Under the pieces are notes generated by a model that saw only the letters and a program-made list of their open reading frames with translations, made no database searches and had not been told where the DNA came from. From positions 1-64,000 of the forward strand of contig JASJOS010000016.1 in NCBI GenBank assembly GCA_030068525.1: 64,000 nt of DNA. Direction: 5' to 3'. Made by a program: the position numbers and the translations under genes. The stretch is from Xanthocytophaga flava (lineage in GTDB: Bacteria > Bacteroidota > Bacteroidia > Cytophagales > 172606-1). Shown one piece after another: positions 1-8,837 of the stretch (position 1 is its first letter; every line of letters begins with the position of its first letter).

Positions 1-1
1 A

Positions 2-85
2 CTTTACTCGTTTTATCAAGAAACGCCTTTGCTTCGCTTATTCCGGCAGGAAGCTATTCTGCCCGGATATATTATAGTGTTTTAA
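2..85 (+). CDS. Possible C-terminal end of a gene entering from the left
   Basis: Frame 2 of the plus strand is open from the window edge for 27 codons and stops with TAA at 83-85. The tail ends in ETPLLRLFRQEAILPGYIIVF, which looks like ordinary protein sequence. It would overlap the end of the convergent DUF1080 gene by 14 bases. Too little is visible to name the family, and the open frame could be chance. Confidence 0.3.
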   Translation, partial: LYSFYQETPLLRLFRQEAILPGYIIVF

Positions 86-899
86 TCTTAATATTTCGGA
101 ATGATACTTCATCTCCATGATCCTGTAACAGGATATGGCCTTTTACTGCCTCTCCAAACCGGCCGTTGGCGTTGTATTCCGGAGCTGCATATTTGCTCAT
201 ACCTACAAGTTTTCTGAAGTCTTCGCTGCCACGTTCATACTCTACCACTTTTTTGCCGTTTAACCAGTGTTCTACATGTTTGCCTTGAACCAGTACACGT
301 CCTTCGTTCCACTCGCCTATAGGCTTTGCGGCTTTGTCTTTGGCTGTGATCAGATCATATAATGAACCTACTGTACGATTGCCATCACGCCCTTTTTTTG
401 CATCCGGATGTTTATCGTCATCTAATACCTGAAACTCAAGTCCGAAGGCGGACCCTTTCGGTTTAGGTTGCTGTTCCACTACAAAATATTTGACACCACT
501 ATTGGCACTGTCTGTCAGTTTGAATTCAAACCGAAGGTCAAAATTGGTATATTCATCATTTGTCACAATATCTCCGCCATGTTGGGATTCTGCTCCATCT
601 GATGCTTCCACAGTGAGTGCACCGTCTTTTACTGTCCAGCCTTTTTGGGGAAATGTTGTCATATAAGCTCCGCGCCAGCCATTGGTTGTTTTTCCGTCAA
701 ACAATAATTTCCATCCTTCTTTGGTTTCCTGTTCTGTTAGCTGATTAAAAGAATCGTTGGAGGCAGTGGTCGTTTGTGTTACTGTATCAGCAGTTGCTTG
801 TGTTGTATCTTCTTCCTTCTTTTCAGTAGAAGAACAGGAAAACATGCTGATAACACTCAATGAGAATACAGTGATTTTAATGCCGTTGATAAGATACAT
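72..899 (-). CDS. DUF1080 (3-keto-disaccharide hydrolase-like) lipoprotein
   Basis: A 275-residue exported protein. The N-terminus has a hydrophobic stretch ending in the lipobox SMFSC, so it should be a lipoprotein anchored at about Cys22. An acidic, Thr-rich linker follows, and from about residue 58 (GWKLLFDGKTTNGWRGA) to the end it matches the DUF1080 concanavalin-like fold (3-keto-disaccharide hydrolase family), including the closing segment GHILLQDHGDEVSFRNIKI. Family members cleave glycosides, some after oxidation to 3-keto sugars. It lies 25 bases downstream of an exported TIM-barrel isomerase-like gene on the same strand, so the two are probably co-transcribed for periplasmic sugar processing. 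The actual substrate cannot be read from the sequence. Confidence 0.85.
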   Translation of the reverse strand: MYLINGIKITVFSLSVISMFSCSSTEKKEEDTTQATADTVTQTTTASNDSFNQLTEQETKEGWKLLFDGKTTNGWRGAYMTTFPQKGWTVKDGALTVEASDGAESQHGGDIVTNDEYTNFDLRFEFKLTDSANSGVKYFVVEQQPKPKGSAFGLEFQVLDDDKHPDAKKGRDGNRTVGSLYDLITAKDKAAKPIGEWNEGRVLVQGKHVEHWLNGKKVVEYERGSEDFRKLVGMSKYAAPEYNANGRFGEAVKGHILLQDHGDEVSFRNIKIKTL

Positions 900-924
900 A
901 GTGAATTAGGGAGTATAGCGTATA

Positions 925-1845
925 TTAAAATTGAGCACCTACTTTGGATTGTAGATACTCTTTACTGATTTTATTGCATTGCAATGCTGTTTTGGAGGGA
1001 TCAGGTACTGAATCTAATTCTATCACAGCCCACCCTTTGAACTTAATATCATTCAATGTTGAGAAAAAGGCTGGCAGATCCATATTTCCCTGGCCTAGTT
1101 CTACAAACTGATACGATTTGGGATCGTCTGTGTGATTCGGATTAGGACGTTTTACATCTTTAATATGTAGTGTGTGTAAGATACTTTTATAGTCACGGGC
1201 TGCTTTAGCCGGATCTCCGCCTCCTTGCCAGTAATGGGCAATGTCTAACAGGAATTTGATATACTTGGGATTGGTATTCTGGAGAATAATGTCTACCTCT
1301 TGAGGTGTTTCTCCCAATTGGTGCATATGGTTATGATACACAGCTTGTATACCTTCGTCTGCTGCTCGTTTACCTACTTCATTCAGAAGCTGAGCATATC
1401 GCTTGAGTTGTTCTGTAGTTGGCTGGCGATCTTTAGGGCGGGAACTGTTGGTAAGCTGAATCGCATGACCTCCCAGGGCTTTTACAAACCGGGCATGATT
1501 CACATGCATTTCCAACTGACTTTTCTCTACTGCCGGATCTATATCCACGTTGCCACTTGAAAACATGGCCAGCTGGAGTTTATGCTGTGTTAATAGCGCT
1601 TTCAGTTCGTCGACCTTGTCTTTATACTCTTTGTATGAATTGGCTCGTATCTGAATTCCTGTAAGCCCCAATGAAGAAATGTCCTGAATAGCTTGTTTAT
1701 CATTGCCATTCCAGGTTATGGCTGAGCAGGCAAATGAATACAACGGTTTTGGTGCTGCAAGCAAGGAAGGAGATATAGCACCTACCGCGGTGTATAGTCC
1801 TGCCTGTTTCAGAAAATTTCTACGGGAAATAGATTGAAGTGTCAT
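925..1845 (-). CDS. Exported sugar phosphate isomerase/epimerase-like TIM-barrel protein
   Basis: 306 residues. The first 31 form a Tat-type signal: SRRNFLKQAG followed by a hydrophobic stretch and an Ala-rich cleavage site (SLLAA). The rest is the xylose-isomerase-like TIM barrel (AP endonuclease family 2 fold), with the expected acidic and His metal ligands in strands such as AVYHNHMHQLGE, FLLDIAHYWQGGGD, LHIKDV and WAVIELDS. These proteins isomerise or epimerise sugars or keto-sugars. Export with a DUF1080 partner directly downstream suggests a periplasmic step in catabolism of oxidised glycosides. The substrate is not known. No gene for a partner oxidoreductase (GFO/IDH/MocA) is visible nearby. 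Confidence 0.85.
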   Translation of the reverse strand: MTLQSISRRNFLKQAGLYTAVGAISPSLLAAPKPLYSFACSAITWNGNDKQAIQDISSLGLTGIQIRANSYKEYKDKVDELKALLTQHKLQLAMFSSGNVDIDPAVEKSQLEMHVNHARFVKALGGHAIQLTNSSRPKDRQPTTEQLKRYAQLLNEVGKRAADEGIQAVYHNHMHQLGETPQEVDIILQNTNPKYIKFLLDIAHYWQGGGDPAKAARDYKSILHTLHIKDVKRPNPNHTDDPKSYQFVELGQGNMDLPAFFSTLNDIKFKGWAVIELDSVPDPSKTALQCNKISKEYLQSKVGAQF

Positions 1846-2181
1846 GGGTAATGAAGGGTATGAATTAAATAAACTTAGACTATGAAAGATTCTAAAAAAT
1901 ATACTGTATAGTGAATTACTACCTTTTGTCTCTTAGTGCATGATTTGCTGGTAAAAGAATAGTTTTAACGGTTTTCACCTTTATCCATAGTATGTAGTCT
2001 GTTTTGCTACATTTTTACCAAACCTTTGATTTCGCTAAATGAGAAAAACAGGTGTATTGGACGATTGAGTACTAAAAATTGCAATTATCCTGTAAACAAC
2101 AAATGATTTATTAAAATTATTATTTTTTATTGGATAAATAGCGGAGTTTCAGAGAGTAATTTTATAAGGAGCCAGTTATAT
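1846..2181. other. Gene-free AT-rich gap
   Basis: About 335 bases between the start of the isomerase-like gene and the terminator of the M1 peptidase. I see no open frame of note and no RNA gene. It should hold the promoter of the two-gene exported sugar operon on the minus strand, but I could not place a convincing TAnnTTTG box. Confidence 0.5.
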
Positions 2182-2220
2182 AAAAAAACAACGCCCTCTT
2201 CCAGATGAAAAGGGCGTTGT
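2182..2220 (-). terminator. Rho-independent terminator of the M1 peptidase gene
   Basis: A 10-bp perfect stem, ACAACGCCCT (2188-2197) with AGGGCGTTGT (2211-2220). Read on the minus strand it is followed by a run of seven T. It sits 20 bases past the peptidase stop codon. Confidence 0.85.
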
Positions 2221-2240
2221 CTATATGTTATTCTACGTTG

Positions 2241-4871
2241 TTATTTCATATTATCGTAAAATTCCCTCAGTTTGGGACTAGTCTCTTTCGAACGAATATC
2301 ATTGCGTATTTCCTTTACACCTTCAACTTCTTCAAACAATCCCAATGTTTGATAGGCATTAAAGCGTACAAATTCATTGCTGGAGTTACGAGCAATATTT
2401 TCCAGATAGGTAATCCCTTTTTTCTGAACATCTCTAGGTTGTTTCTGCAGATAGTCTCCATATAGTTGGGTAAATGGATACAGGAAGTTCATATCTGTAC
2501 GATTGAATTTCTCTGTAAACCAATCAAACATTTCCGGATTGCCTGTTTGTGAGTAATACGATGCCAGAGCCAATACAATATCATTATTGGTATACTTCTT
2601 GAAACTAGCCAGTTGTTGTTCTGCGTCAGCAGGTTGGGTGCGTAGATAGCCAATAAGTGCTGTGGCTACTACATAATAGGATTTGTCGGCAAGTGCCTGG
2701 CGGAATACATCCTGGTATTTCTCCGCCTGCCATTTGATTAGCTTGCCCAGGGCTTCTGCACGAACATACGAACGGGTGTCCTGTATCGCAATCTTTTTAG
2801 CCAGCGTTTCAAAATCAGGGCTGACTTCTGACGGAATGTTCCGCACCGCCATTTGTCGTATAACCCATGATTTATCGTTTAGGGCATCTTTGGCTAATTG
2901 TTGTATAGCCTGGCTTCTGCTACTCAGAGCAGGGGTTTTGGATTTTGTTTCAGCATCCTCTTCTTCCTCATCTGTCAGGATTTTAAACAATTCATTGAAT
3001 GATTCATACCGAGCCAGAAACTTGTCTGAATGATAATACTGATATACCAGTTCACTTTCTGATTTGGGATGAATAACCTGAGCTGCCAGAAGTTGCGTTT
3101 CTCCATCAAACAAAACAAGGTCTGGTTTGGCTGCTACCGGAAGCTCGAATACCTGCTGAGACTGATTGATGGTGATTTCATGTGTAGTCTTTTTACCTCC
3201 AGTCCAGATTTCTACCTGTACCGGAAGGCGGTAAATTTGAGATACATCTTCATCGCTTGGCGATTGACTGATCTGTAGCTGCACTTTTCCATTTACATAT
3301 TGATGGGCTACTTTTACTTTGGGGTGGCCTGCCGTCAGAAACCATTGATCAAAAAACCAGTTTAGATCTTCTCCTGTTACTTCTTCAAATGCTTTGCGCA
3401 GGTCATGAATTTCTACTTTAGTGAATGCATTACGTTTCAGATACAGGTTCAAGGATTTAAAAAATGCTTCGTCTCCTACATATTTGCGGAGCATATGGAG
3501 AATAAGCCCCCCTTTCTGATAGGAGTGTGCATCAAACATATCTTCTTTATCTGCATAATAATAGCGAATCAGTGATTCCTGTTTGCCTTCTGCTTCTGCC
3601 AGATACTGTTCCTGATCTGCCTGCAAATGGTAATCTGCTTCGTTCCTTCCTTGTTTGTGTTCAATCCATAAATACTCACCATAGGTAGCAAATGATTCAT
3701 TGAGTGGTAAGTTAGACCAGGATTCGCAGGTTACCAGATCCCCAAACCAGTGGTGAAACATTTCATGGGCAATCACATCGTCATTAGTGTCGTCAAGTAG
3801 TTCACGATCGTCTTTTTGCACATAATCTCCAAATACTACAGCTGTGGTGTTTTCCATAGCTCCTGATACATAATCATGCACAACCACCTGAGCAAACTTG
3901 TCCCATGCATAAGGATAATCCAGTACTTTGGAGAAAAACGTAAGCATCTCTGGTGTACGACCAAAGATATCTTTGGCATATTTTCCATATGATTTATCGA
4001 CCCAGTAGCTAAGTTCAATGTTGTTCCACTTATCTTTAACCACTGCAAAATCACCTACAGCCATCATAAACAGATAAGGTGCATGTGGTTTGTCTTGTTT
4101 CCAATAATCGGTGCGCGTACCATCCGAATTTTGTTTGGATGAGATCAGAAGACCATTGGACAGTGTTACATAGTTTTTGTCAACAGTAATATAGATTTCC
4201 TCTGTACAGCGTTCGTTAGGAGAGTCAATGGTCGGGAACCAGCAGGAAGAAGCCTGAGTTTCCCCCTGTGTCCATAACTGACGGGGTTTATTGGGATCTT
4301 TGCCATCCGGATTGATAAAATATAACCCTTTGTCCTCTGTGATAGCTGCACTACCTCCTTTGGGTAAATCGTTAGGTTTGGCTACATATTTAATTTGTAT
4401 TATAAACTTATCATTACGTGTCATCGGCTTTGCCAGCTTTATTCCTATGATCTTCTGGTCATATCCATACTGAAGTTTGGTGGTTTTACCTGCTTCCAGT
4501 AGGTTAATGCTTTGTATATCAAATCCTTTGGCATCGAGATACAAAGAATCTTGTGTATAGAAATGAGGTTTAAGCGTCAGTGTTGCAGTTCCCAGTAGAT
4601 GTTGTTTGTTCCAGTCAAATCGTACATCCAGACGTGTGTGAAGCAAGTCGTGTTTGCGTGTACGTTCAGGTTGATAAGGATACATCTCTTCAGGTCCTTC
4701 TGTCTCTTCGGCTTCTGATGAATCAATTACGGCAGAGGCAACCGAGTCAATGGCTGCTGTATCAGATTGCGTTTCTTTGGTAGAAGCGGAAGGCTGTTGT
4801 GAAGATTTACAGGCGTCAAAATAAAAAATCAGCGATAGAAAGCTGATTGTAACAAACAGTTTTTTGTGCAT
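2241..4871 (-). CDS. M1 family zinc aminopeptidase lipoprotein
   Basis: A gluzincin aminopeptidase of 876 residues from the chosen ATG at 4871. An upstream in-frame ATG at 4907 would place 12 extra residues before the signal peptide, so the later start is preferred. The N-terminus (MHKKLFVTISFLSLIFYFDAC) ends in a lipobox Cys, and a Ser/Thr/Glu-rich linker follows. The M1 signature is complete: exopeptidase loop SGAMENTT, zinc site HEMFHHWFGD at about residue 368, then the downstream Glu in LNESFATYGEYLW. The C-terminal third looks like HEAT-type helical repeats. It should trim peptides at the outer surface or in the periplasm. It is a single gene with its own terminator. Confidence 0.93.
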   Translation of the reverse strand: MHKKLFVTISFLSLIFYFDACKSSQQPSASTKETQSDTAAIDSVASAVIDSSEAEETEGPEEMYPYQPERTRKHDLLHTRLDVRFDWNKQHLLGTATLTLKPHFYTQDSLYLDAKGFDIQSINLLEAGKTTKLQYGYDQKIIGIKLAKPMTRNDKFIIQIKYVAKPNDLPKGGSAAITEDKGLYFINPDGKDPNKPRQLWTQGETQASSCWFPTIDSPNERCTEEIYITVDKNYVTLSNGLLISSKQNSDGTRTDYWKQDKPHAPYLFMMAVGDFAVVKDKWNNIELSYWVDKSYGKYAKDIFGRTPEMLTFFSKVLDYPYAWDKFAQVVVHDYVSGAMENTTAVVFGDYVQKDDRELLDDTNDDVIAHEMFHHWFGDLVTCESWSNLPLNESFATYGEYLWIEHKQGRNEADYHLQADQEQYLAEAEGKQESLIRYYYADKEDMFDAHSYQKGGLILHMLRKYVGDEAFFKSLNLYLKRNAFTKVEIHDLRKAFEEVTGEDLNWFFDQWFLTAGHPKVKVAHQYVNGKVQLQISQSPSDEDVSQIYRLPVQVEIWTGGKKTTHEITINQSQQVFELPVAAKPDLVLFDGETQLLAAQVIHPKSESELVYQYYHSDKFLARYESFNELFKILTDEEEEDAETKSKTPALSSRSQAIQQLAKDALNDKSWVIRQMAVRNIPSEVSPDFETLAKKIAIQDTRSYVRAEALGKLIKWQAEKYQDVFRQALADKSYYVVATALIGYLRTQPADAEQQLASFKKYTNNDIVLALASYYSQTGNPEMFDWFTEKFNRTDMNFLYPFTQLYGDYLQKQPRDVQKKGITYLENIARNSSNEFVRFNAYQTLGLFEEVEGVKEIRNDIRSKETSPKLREFYDNMK

Positions 4872-5035
4872 TGGATTTCTTTCATTTATTTGGCGTAAAT
4901 ATAACAATGAGACTGAAGACCAAGGCCAAACCGCCGCCTAAAATAGAAAAAATGTGTCTATAGCTTCGGAAAATGTCATATAGACAGACAAGTAATGCTT
5001 TTATCTATCTTTTTATCAACAGGAAAACCGATTTT

Positions 5036-5509
5036 ATGCTGAAAATTGTCGTTAATAGCCAACATACATTTGAACTGAATGAAAATGCAGCACAGGATCT
5101 GGATCTTATGGAGACTCATCCGGGAATTTTTCATATTCTCAAAGATAACCACTCCTATAATGTGGAAGTAGTAAAGGCTGACTATGCAGAGAAAACCTTT
5201 ACTGTAAAAGTGAATGGGCAGATCTATGAAGTGAAAGCCCAGGATAAATTTGATCTGTTGTTACAACAACTTGGTATGGGCAATGGAAGCAACAAACAGA
5301 TTAAAGATCTGAAAGCTCCTATGCCAGGCTTGATTCTGGATATCAAGGTAACAGAAGGACAATCGGTTCAGAAAGGCGATCCATTGATTATTCTGGAAGC
5401 AATGAAGATGGAGAATATTATAAAAGCGCCAGCAGATGGCATCGTAAAGTTAATCAAGGCAAAGAAAGGTGAAACGGTAGAGAAAAATCAGATTTTACTT
5501 TCCTTTTAG
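5036..5509 (+). CDS. Stand-alone biotinyl carrier (BCCP-like) protein
   Basis: 157 residues from ATG 5036; the longer frame from 4973 adds 21 residues with no family character. The C-terminal half is a biotinyl-lipoyl domain: KAPMPGLILDIKVTEGQSV, the biotinylation site EAMKMEN with Lys124, and the closing repeat GIVKLIKAKKGETVEKNQ. The N-terminal half (about 1-85) has the beta-rich fold seen ahead of the carrier domain in propionyl-CoA/acyl-CoA carboxylase alpha chains. No biotin carboxylase or carboxyltransferase gene is adjacent, so its partner must be encoded elsewhere. It lies upstream of pyrH on the same strand with a 204-base gap that contains a pyrH promoter candidate. Confidence 0.88.
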   Translation: MLKIVVNSQHTFELNENAAQDLDLMETHPGIFHILKDNHSYNVEVVKADYAEKTFTVKVNGQIYEVKAQDKFDLLLQQLGMGNGSNKQIKDLKAPMPGLILDIKVTEGQSVQKGDPLIILEAMKMENIIKAPADGIVKLIKAKKGETVEKNQILLSF

Positions 5510-5613
5510 AGCCTTTACTTATCTTTTTGATAACAGGATTACAAATAGCAACAGAAAGAAATTACCTTTTTCTGCCCATTAAAAAACACGCAACCGACTT
5601 TCAACTTTTTTAT

Positions 5614-5621
5614 TATCTTTG
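5614..5621 (+). promoter_or_regulatory. Candidate -7 promoter box for pyrH-frr
   Basis: TATCTTTG fits the Bacteroidota -7 consensus TAnnTTTG and lies 93 bases upstream of the pyrH ATG. No good TTTG -33 element is found at the usual spacing, so this is only a candidate. Confidence 0.4.
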
Positions 5622-5713
5622 CGCGGCTTTATTGGAAGCTATTCTGCAACCTTATTATCTCTTACTTCATCTTAAGTCATTCCAGACCTCACAGGTCAAA
5701 ACTAATTGATCGA

Positions 5714-6430
5714 ATGAAATACAAACGGATTCTACTGAAACTAAGCGGCGAAGCTCTGGCCGGTGAACAAGGCTATGGTATTGATTCTAAACGGTTAACC
5801 CAATATGCACTGGAAGTTAAAAGAGTAGTAGATGCTGGTGTGGAAGTGGCTATTGTAATTGGAGGTGGTAACATTTTCAGAGGGGTGGATGGTGAAAACT
5901 CTGGCATTGATCGCGTTCAGGGAGATTATATGGGGATGTTAGCTACTGTGATTAATGCTATGGCTGTACAGAGTTCTATGGAGAGTCATGGTATTTACAC
6001 ACGGTTAATGTCTGGTATCCGTATCGATCAGGTTTGTGAGCCTTTTATTCGTCGCCGGGCTGTACGTCACCTGGAAAAAGGCCGTACTGTAATCTTTGGG
6101 GCAGGGATTGGTAATCCTTATTTCACAACAGATACTACTGCCAGCTTACGGGCTATTGAAATTGAAGCAGATGTAGTGTTGAAAGGAACCCGTGTAGATG
6201 GTATTTATACCGCTGATCCTGAAAAAGACCCCACAGCAACCCGTTATGCACATATTTCGTTTGAAGAGGTATATGCAAAGGGGCTTAATATCATGGATAT
6301 GACTGCCTTTACACTTTGTAAGGAAAATAACCTTCCTATCATTGTGTTTGATATGAATAAAGCTGGTAACCTGTTTGATCTGGTAAGTGGCAAAGATGTA
6401 GGTACCTTAGTGACAATGAACGGAGAATAA
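5714..6430 (+). CDS. pyrH: UMP kinase
   Basis: 238 residues, full length for the bacterial hexameric UMP kinase of the amino-acid kinase fold, which phosphorylates UMP to UDP in the cytoplasm. Visible signatures are [14 protein letters not shown] at the N-terminus, the glycine-rich [10 protein letters not shown] loop, [17 protein letters not shown], and the C-terminal region [17 protein letters not shown]. It is followed 67 bases later by frr, the classical pyrH-frr pairing. The usual upstream partners rpsB and tsf are absent; a biotin carrier gene precedes it instead. Confidence 0.97.
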   Translation: MKYKRILLKLSGEALAGEQGYGIDSKRLTQYALEVKRVVDAGVEVAIVIGGGNIFRGVDGENSGIDRVQGDYMGMLATVINAMAVQSSMESHGIYTRLMSGIRIDQVCEPFIRRRAVRHLEKGRTVIFGAGIGNPYFTTDTTASLRAIEIEADVVLKGTRVDGIYTADPEKDPTATRYAHISFEEVYAKGLNIMDMTAFTLCKENNLPIIVFDMNKAGNLFDLVSGKDVGTLVTMNGE

Positions 6431-6497
6431 TTAACTAGTATTACAAATTAATTATACAAGGACTTAAAACCTGGTTTTTAAATTTATAACTAATAAA

Positions 6498-7058
6498 ATG
6501 GAAGAGATACAGTTTTATCTGGATGAGGCCAAAACTGATATGGAAAAATCCATGCAGCATACAATCATAGAACTATCCCGTATCCGCGCAGGCCGGGCTA
6601 CAACCAATATGCTTGATGGTATTGTGGTAGAATACTATGGTAGTCCTACCCCTCTGAATCAGATGTCGTCTGTAACTGCACCAGATGCCCGAACTATTGC
6701 TATCAAGCCATTTGACAAAAAGTTGATTGGTGAGGTAGAGAAAGCAATCCGTAATAGTGATCTGGGAGTGAATCCACAAAATGATGGAGAGATGATTCGG
6801 ATTAACATTCCGCCTTTGAGTGAAGAACGTCGGAAAGAGTTGGTAAAACGTTCACGGAATGAAGTAGAAAGTGGTAAAGTAAGTATTCGTAACGTGCGGA
6901 AAGAAACGAATGAGGCTTTGCGGAAATTATTGAAAGAAGGTGCGTCTGAAGATGATATTAAACGTGCTGAGGAAAAGGTACAGGCATTGACAGATCAATA
7001 TATTGCTAAAGCCGATGAATTGTCTGCCAAAAAAGAAACCGAAATAATGACTATCTGA
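6498..7058 (+). CDS. frr: Ribosome recycling factor
   Basis: 186 residues, the normal length. It splits post-termination ribosomes together with EF-G. Family sequence is clear throughout: MEKSMQHTIIELSRIRAGRA near the start, GIVVEYYGSPTPLNQMSSV, the IPPLSEERRKELVK motif, and the C-terminal three-helix bundle DQYIAKADELSAKKETEIM. It is co-directional with pyrH and ends at the large palindrome shared with the convergent pyrF. Confidence 0.97.
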   Translation: MEEIQFYLDEAKTDMEKSMQHTIIELSRIRAGRATTNMLDGIVVEYYGSPTPLNQMSSVTAPDARTIAIKPFDKKLIGEVEKAIRNSDLGVNPQNDGEMIRINIPPLSEERRKELVKRSRNEVESGKVSIRNVRKETNEALRKLLKEGASEDDIKRAEEKVQALTDQYIAKADELSAKKETEIMTI

Positions 7059-7076
7059 TCGTATTTCTTTTTATGG

Positions 7077-7118
7077 ATAAATGTAAAGAGCCAGTGTACA
7101 CTGGCTCTTTACATTTAT
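7077..7118. terminator. Bidirectional terminator between frr and pyrF
   Basis: A perfect 42-base palindrome (21 + 21, no unpaired loop required). The left arm begins ATAAATGTAAAGAGCCAG and the right arm mirrors it exactly. It lies 18 bases after the frr stop and 13 bases after the pyrF stop, which converge on it. Confidence 0.85.
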
Positions 7119-7131
7119 AGCAATGGGGTGA

Positions 7132-7947
7132 TTAACAATATTTCTCCAGCATGGTAGCCATTTGCTGTTGTAGTTTTTGCGCTTCAGTAGCAGCCTGTCT
7201 GGCGAAATCTTCACCTGAGGATGCATATAAGATAGAACGAGACGAATTGATCAGTAGTCCACATTCTTTATTGAGCCCGATACGGGATACTTCTTCCAGA
7301 TCTCCTCCCTGAGCACCTACACCAGGTACGAGCAAAAAATGACCAGGTACTAGTTGCCGGATACGTCCAAGTTGTTCTGCTTGTGTGGCACCAATGACAT
7401 ACATCATTTTATCAGCACCTGCCCATTTCTGAGAGGTTTCAATAACTTGCTCAAAGAGAGGCTGGCTACTTTTTAGTGGAAGCGTCTGGAAGTCGTGACT
7501 GCCTGTATTGGATGTTAAGGCAAGAAGTATGACCCATTTGTCTTCAAATGCCAGAAATGGTTCTACAGAATCTTTTCCCATATACGGTGCTACCGTAATA
7601 GAATCAAAATTCATCTGTTCAAAGAATGCCCTTGCATAGAGTCCGGATGTATTGCCAATATCTCCCCGCTTGGCATCTGCAATCGTAAAAAACTCTTTAG
7701 GAATATATTCTATCGTTTTTTGCAAGCTTTCCCAGCCTTTGGCTCCATGTGCTTCATAGAAGGCTATATTGGGTTTATAGGCAACACAGTAATCAGCTGT
7801 AGCATCTATAATTTGTTTGTTGAATTCAAAAATCGGGTCACTGGTACGTTGCAAATGGGAAGGAATTTTCTGGATGTCCGTATCCAATCCTACACATAGA
7901 TATGACTGTTTTTGTTGTATGTGGCGAAACAGGTCTGATTTATTCAT
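7132..7947 (-). CDS. pyrF: Orotidine 5'-phosphate decarboxylase
   Basis: 271 residues, the longer subfamily-2 form of the enzyme that converts OMP to UMP, the last step of de novo pyrimidine synthesis. The catalytic [10 protein letters not shown] array (Asp91, Lys93, Asp96) is intact. Also visible are the N-terminal [27 protein letters not shown] and the phosphate-binding end [11 protein letters not shown]. It is transcribed on the minus strand after the LolA-like gene, but a strong terminator (8001-8030) lies between them, so it probably has its own promoter. Confidence 0.96.
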   Translation of the reverse strand: MNKSDLFRHIQQKQSYLCVGLDTDIQKIPSHLQRTSDPIFEFNKQIIDATADYCVAYKPNIAFYEAHGAKGWESLQKTIEYIPKEFFTIADAKRGDIGNTSGLYARAFFEQMNFDSITVAPYMGKDSVEPFLAFEDKWVILLALTSNTGSHDFQTLPLKSSQPLFEQVIETSQKWAGADKMMYVIGATQAEQLGRIRQLVPGHFLLVPGVGAQGGDLEEVSRIGLNKECGLLINSSRSILYASSGEDFARQAATEAQKLQQQMATMLEKYC

Positions 7948-8000
7948 GTTGCTATTTGAATGTTATCTGCTGAACTTAAAAAAAATATTGCCACAAAAAT

Positions 8001-8030
8001 AAAAAGTCCGGCATTGCGACCGGACTTTTT
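8001..8030 (-). terminator. Terminator of the LolA-like gene
   Basis: An 11-bp perfect stem, AAAAAGTCCGG with CCGGACTTTTT, around an 8-base loop. The A/T arms provide U-tracts in both directions. It lies 39 bases past the stop of the LolA-like gene. Confidence 0.85.
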
Positions 8031-8069
8031 CAGAATAATATTACTATTTATTATGGAGATTACTCCTGA

Positions 8070-8711
8070 TTAGTTACGTAGGTCTTCTACTTCTACTCCT
8101 TTGTATTTTGTTTTGTCAAATACAAAAGTTTTATCATCTACAGCTGTAGGAGTAAAATTGGTAATAGTATAGTTGTATTTATTACCATTTCTTTCAAATG
8201 TCTTAAAGCTTTTAATGCTTTTATCTTTTTTGTTAACGATGATTCTGATTTTATTTACCTGACTGTTTTTATTGTCAGGAGTCAAATCAATCACATCATC
8301 TACCTTGTTACTTTCTTTGGGTACCAATGTATATTTGTAGCCTTTTTTATACACATTATAGATATTAGATGGTGTAATATCATCGTCATCTGGTTCGTAA
8401 TCTGTAATAGTTACTTCATTAGCATCTTTCAGATAGGTCCATACAGTACTACCATTGTTTATGACTTCCTGGCCACCTAGTTTCAGATAAAATTTGCTGT
8501 CCTTAACAACAATTTCGCCTGTTGCGTTTTCTTTTATCCCACTACCTGGGCTTTCCATAGAATAGGAAAAGGTCGCTTTGAAGCCTTTAACAGATTTGTA
8601 TTTACTGCTCATTGCTTCTAATATCTCCCCAGCTTTAGGATCATTGTTTTGTGCCTGAGCTACCGAGAAGCTCATCCATACACTCGCTGCGAATAAGAAT
8701 AAACGTTTCAT
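8070..8711 (-). CDS. LolA-like periplasmic lipoprotein carrier
   Basis: 213 residues with a cleavable signal peptide (MKRLFLFAASVWMSFSVAQA). The mature part has the LolA/LolB half-barrel pattern: ILEAMSSKYKSVKGFKATFSYSM, GEIVVKDSKFYLKLGGQEVINNGSTVWTY and VTITDYEPDDDD. Related proteins shuttle lipoproteins from the inner to the outer membrane. It lies 126 bases downstream of ftsK on the same strand, an arrangement that I recall as common in Bacteroidota. No LolB-like gene is nearby. The family assignment is fairly sure; the carrier function is inferred. Confidence 0.85.
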   Translation of the reverse strand: MKRLFLFAASVWMSFSVAQAQNNDPKAGEILEAMSSKYKSVKGFKATFSYSMESPGSGIKENATGEIVVKDSKFYLKLGGQEVINNGSTVWTYLKDANEVTITDYEPDDDDITPSNIYNVYKKGYKYTLVPKESNKVDDVIDLTPDNKNSQVNKIRIIVNKKDKSIKSFKTFERNGNKYNYTITNFTPTAVDDKTFVFDKTKYKGVEVEDLRN

Positions 8712-8837
8712 TTTTTTCGAGTTTTACTGCGCAAATATACTACGTTAGATAAGAAAGTAGTGAATTGGTTTAGTTAGATATATTATTTGTGTTACAAAAA
8801 GCTTGCCGTTATTTTAACAGGTATTAAAAGTTGTCTT

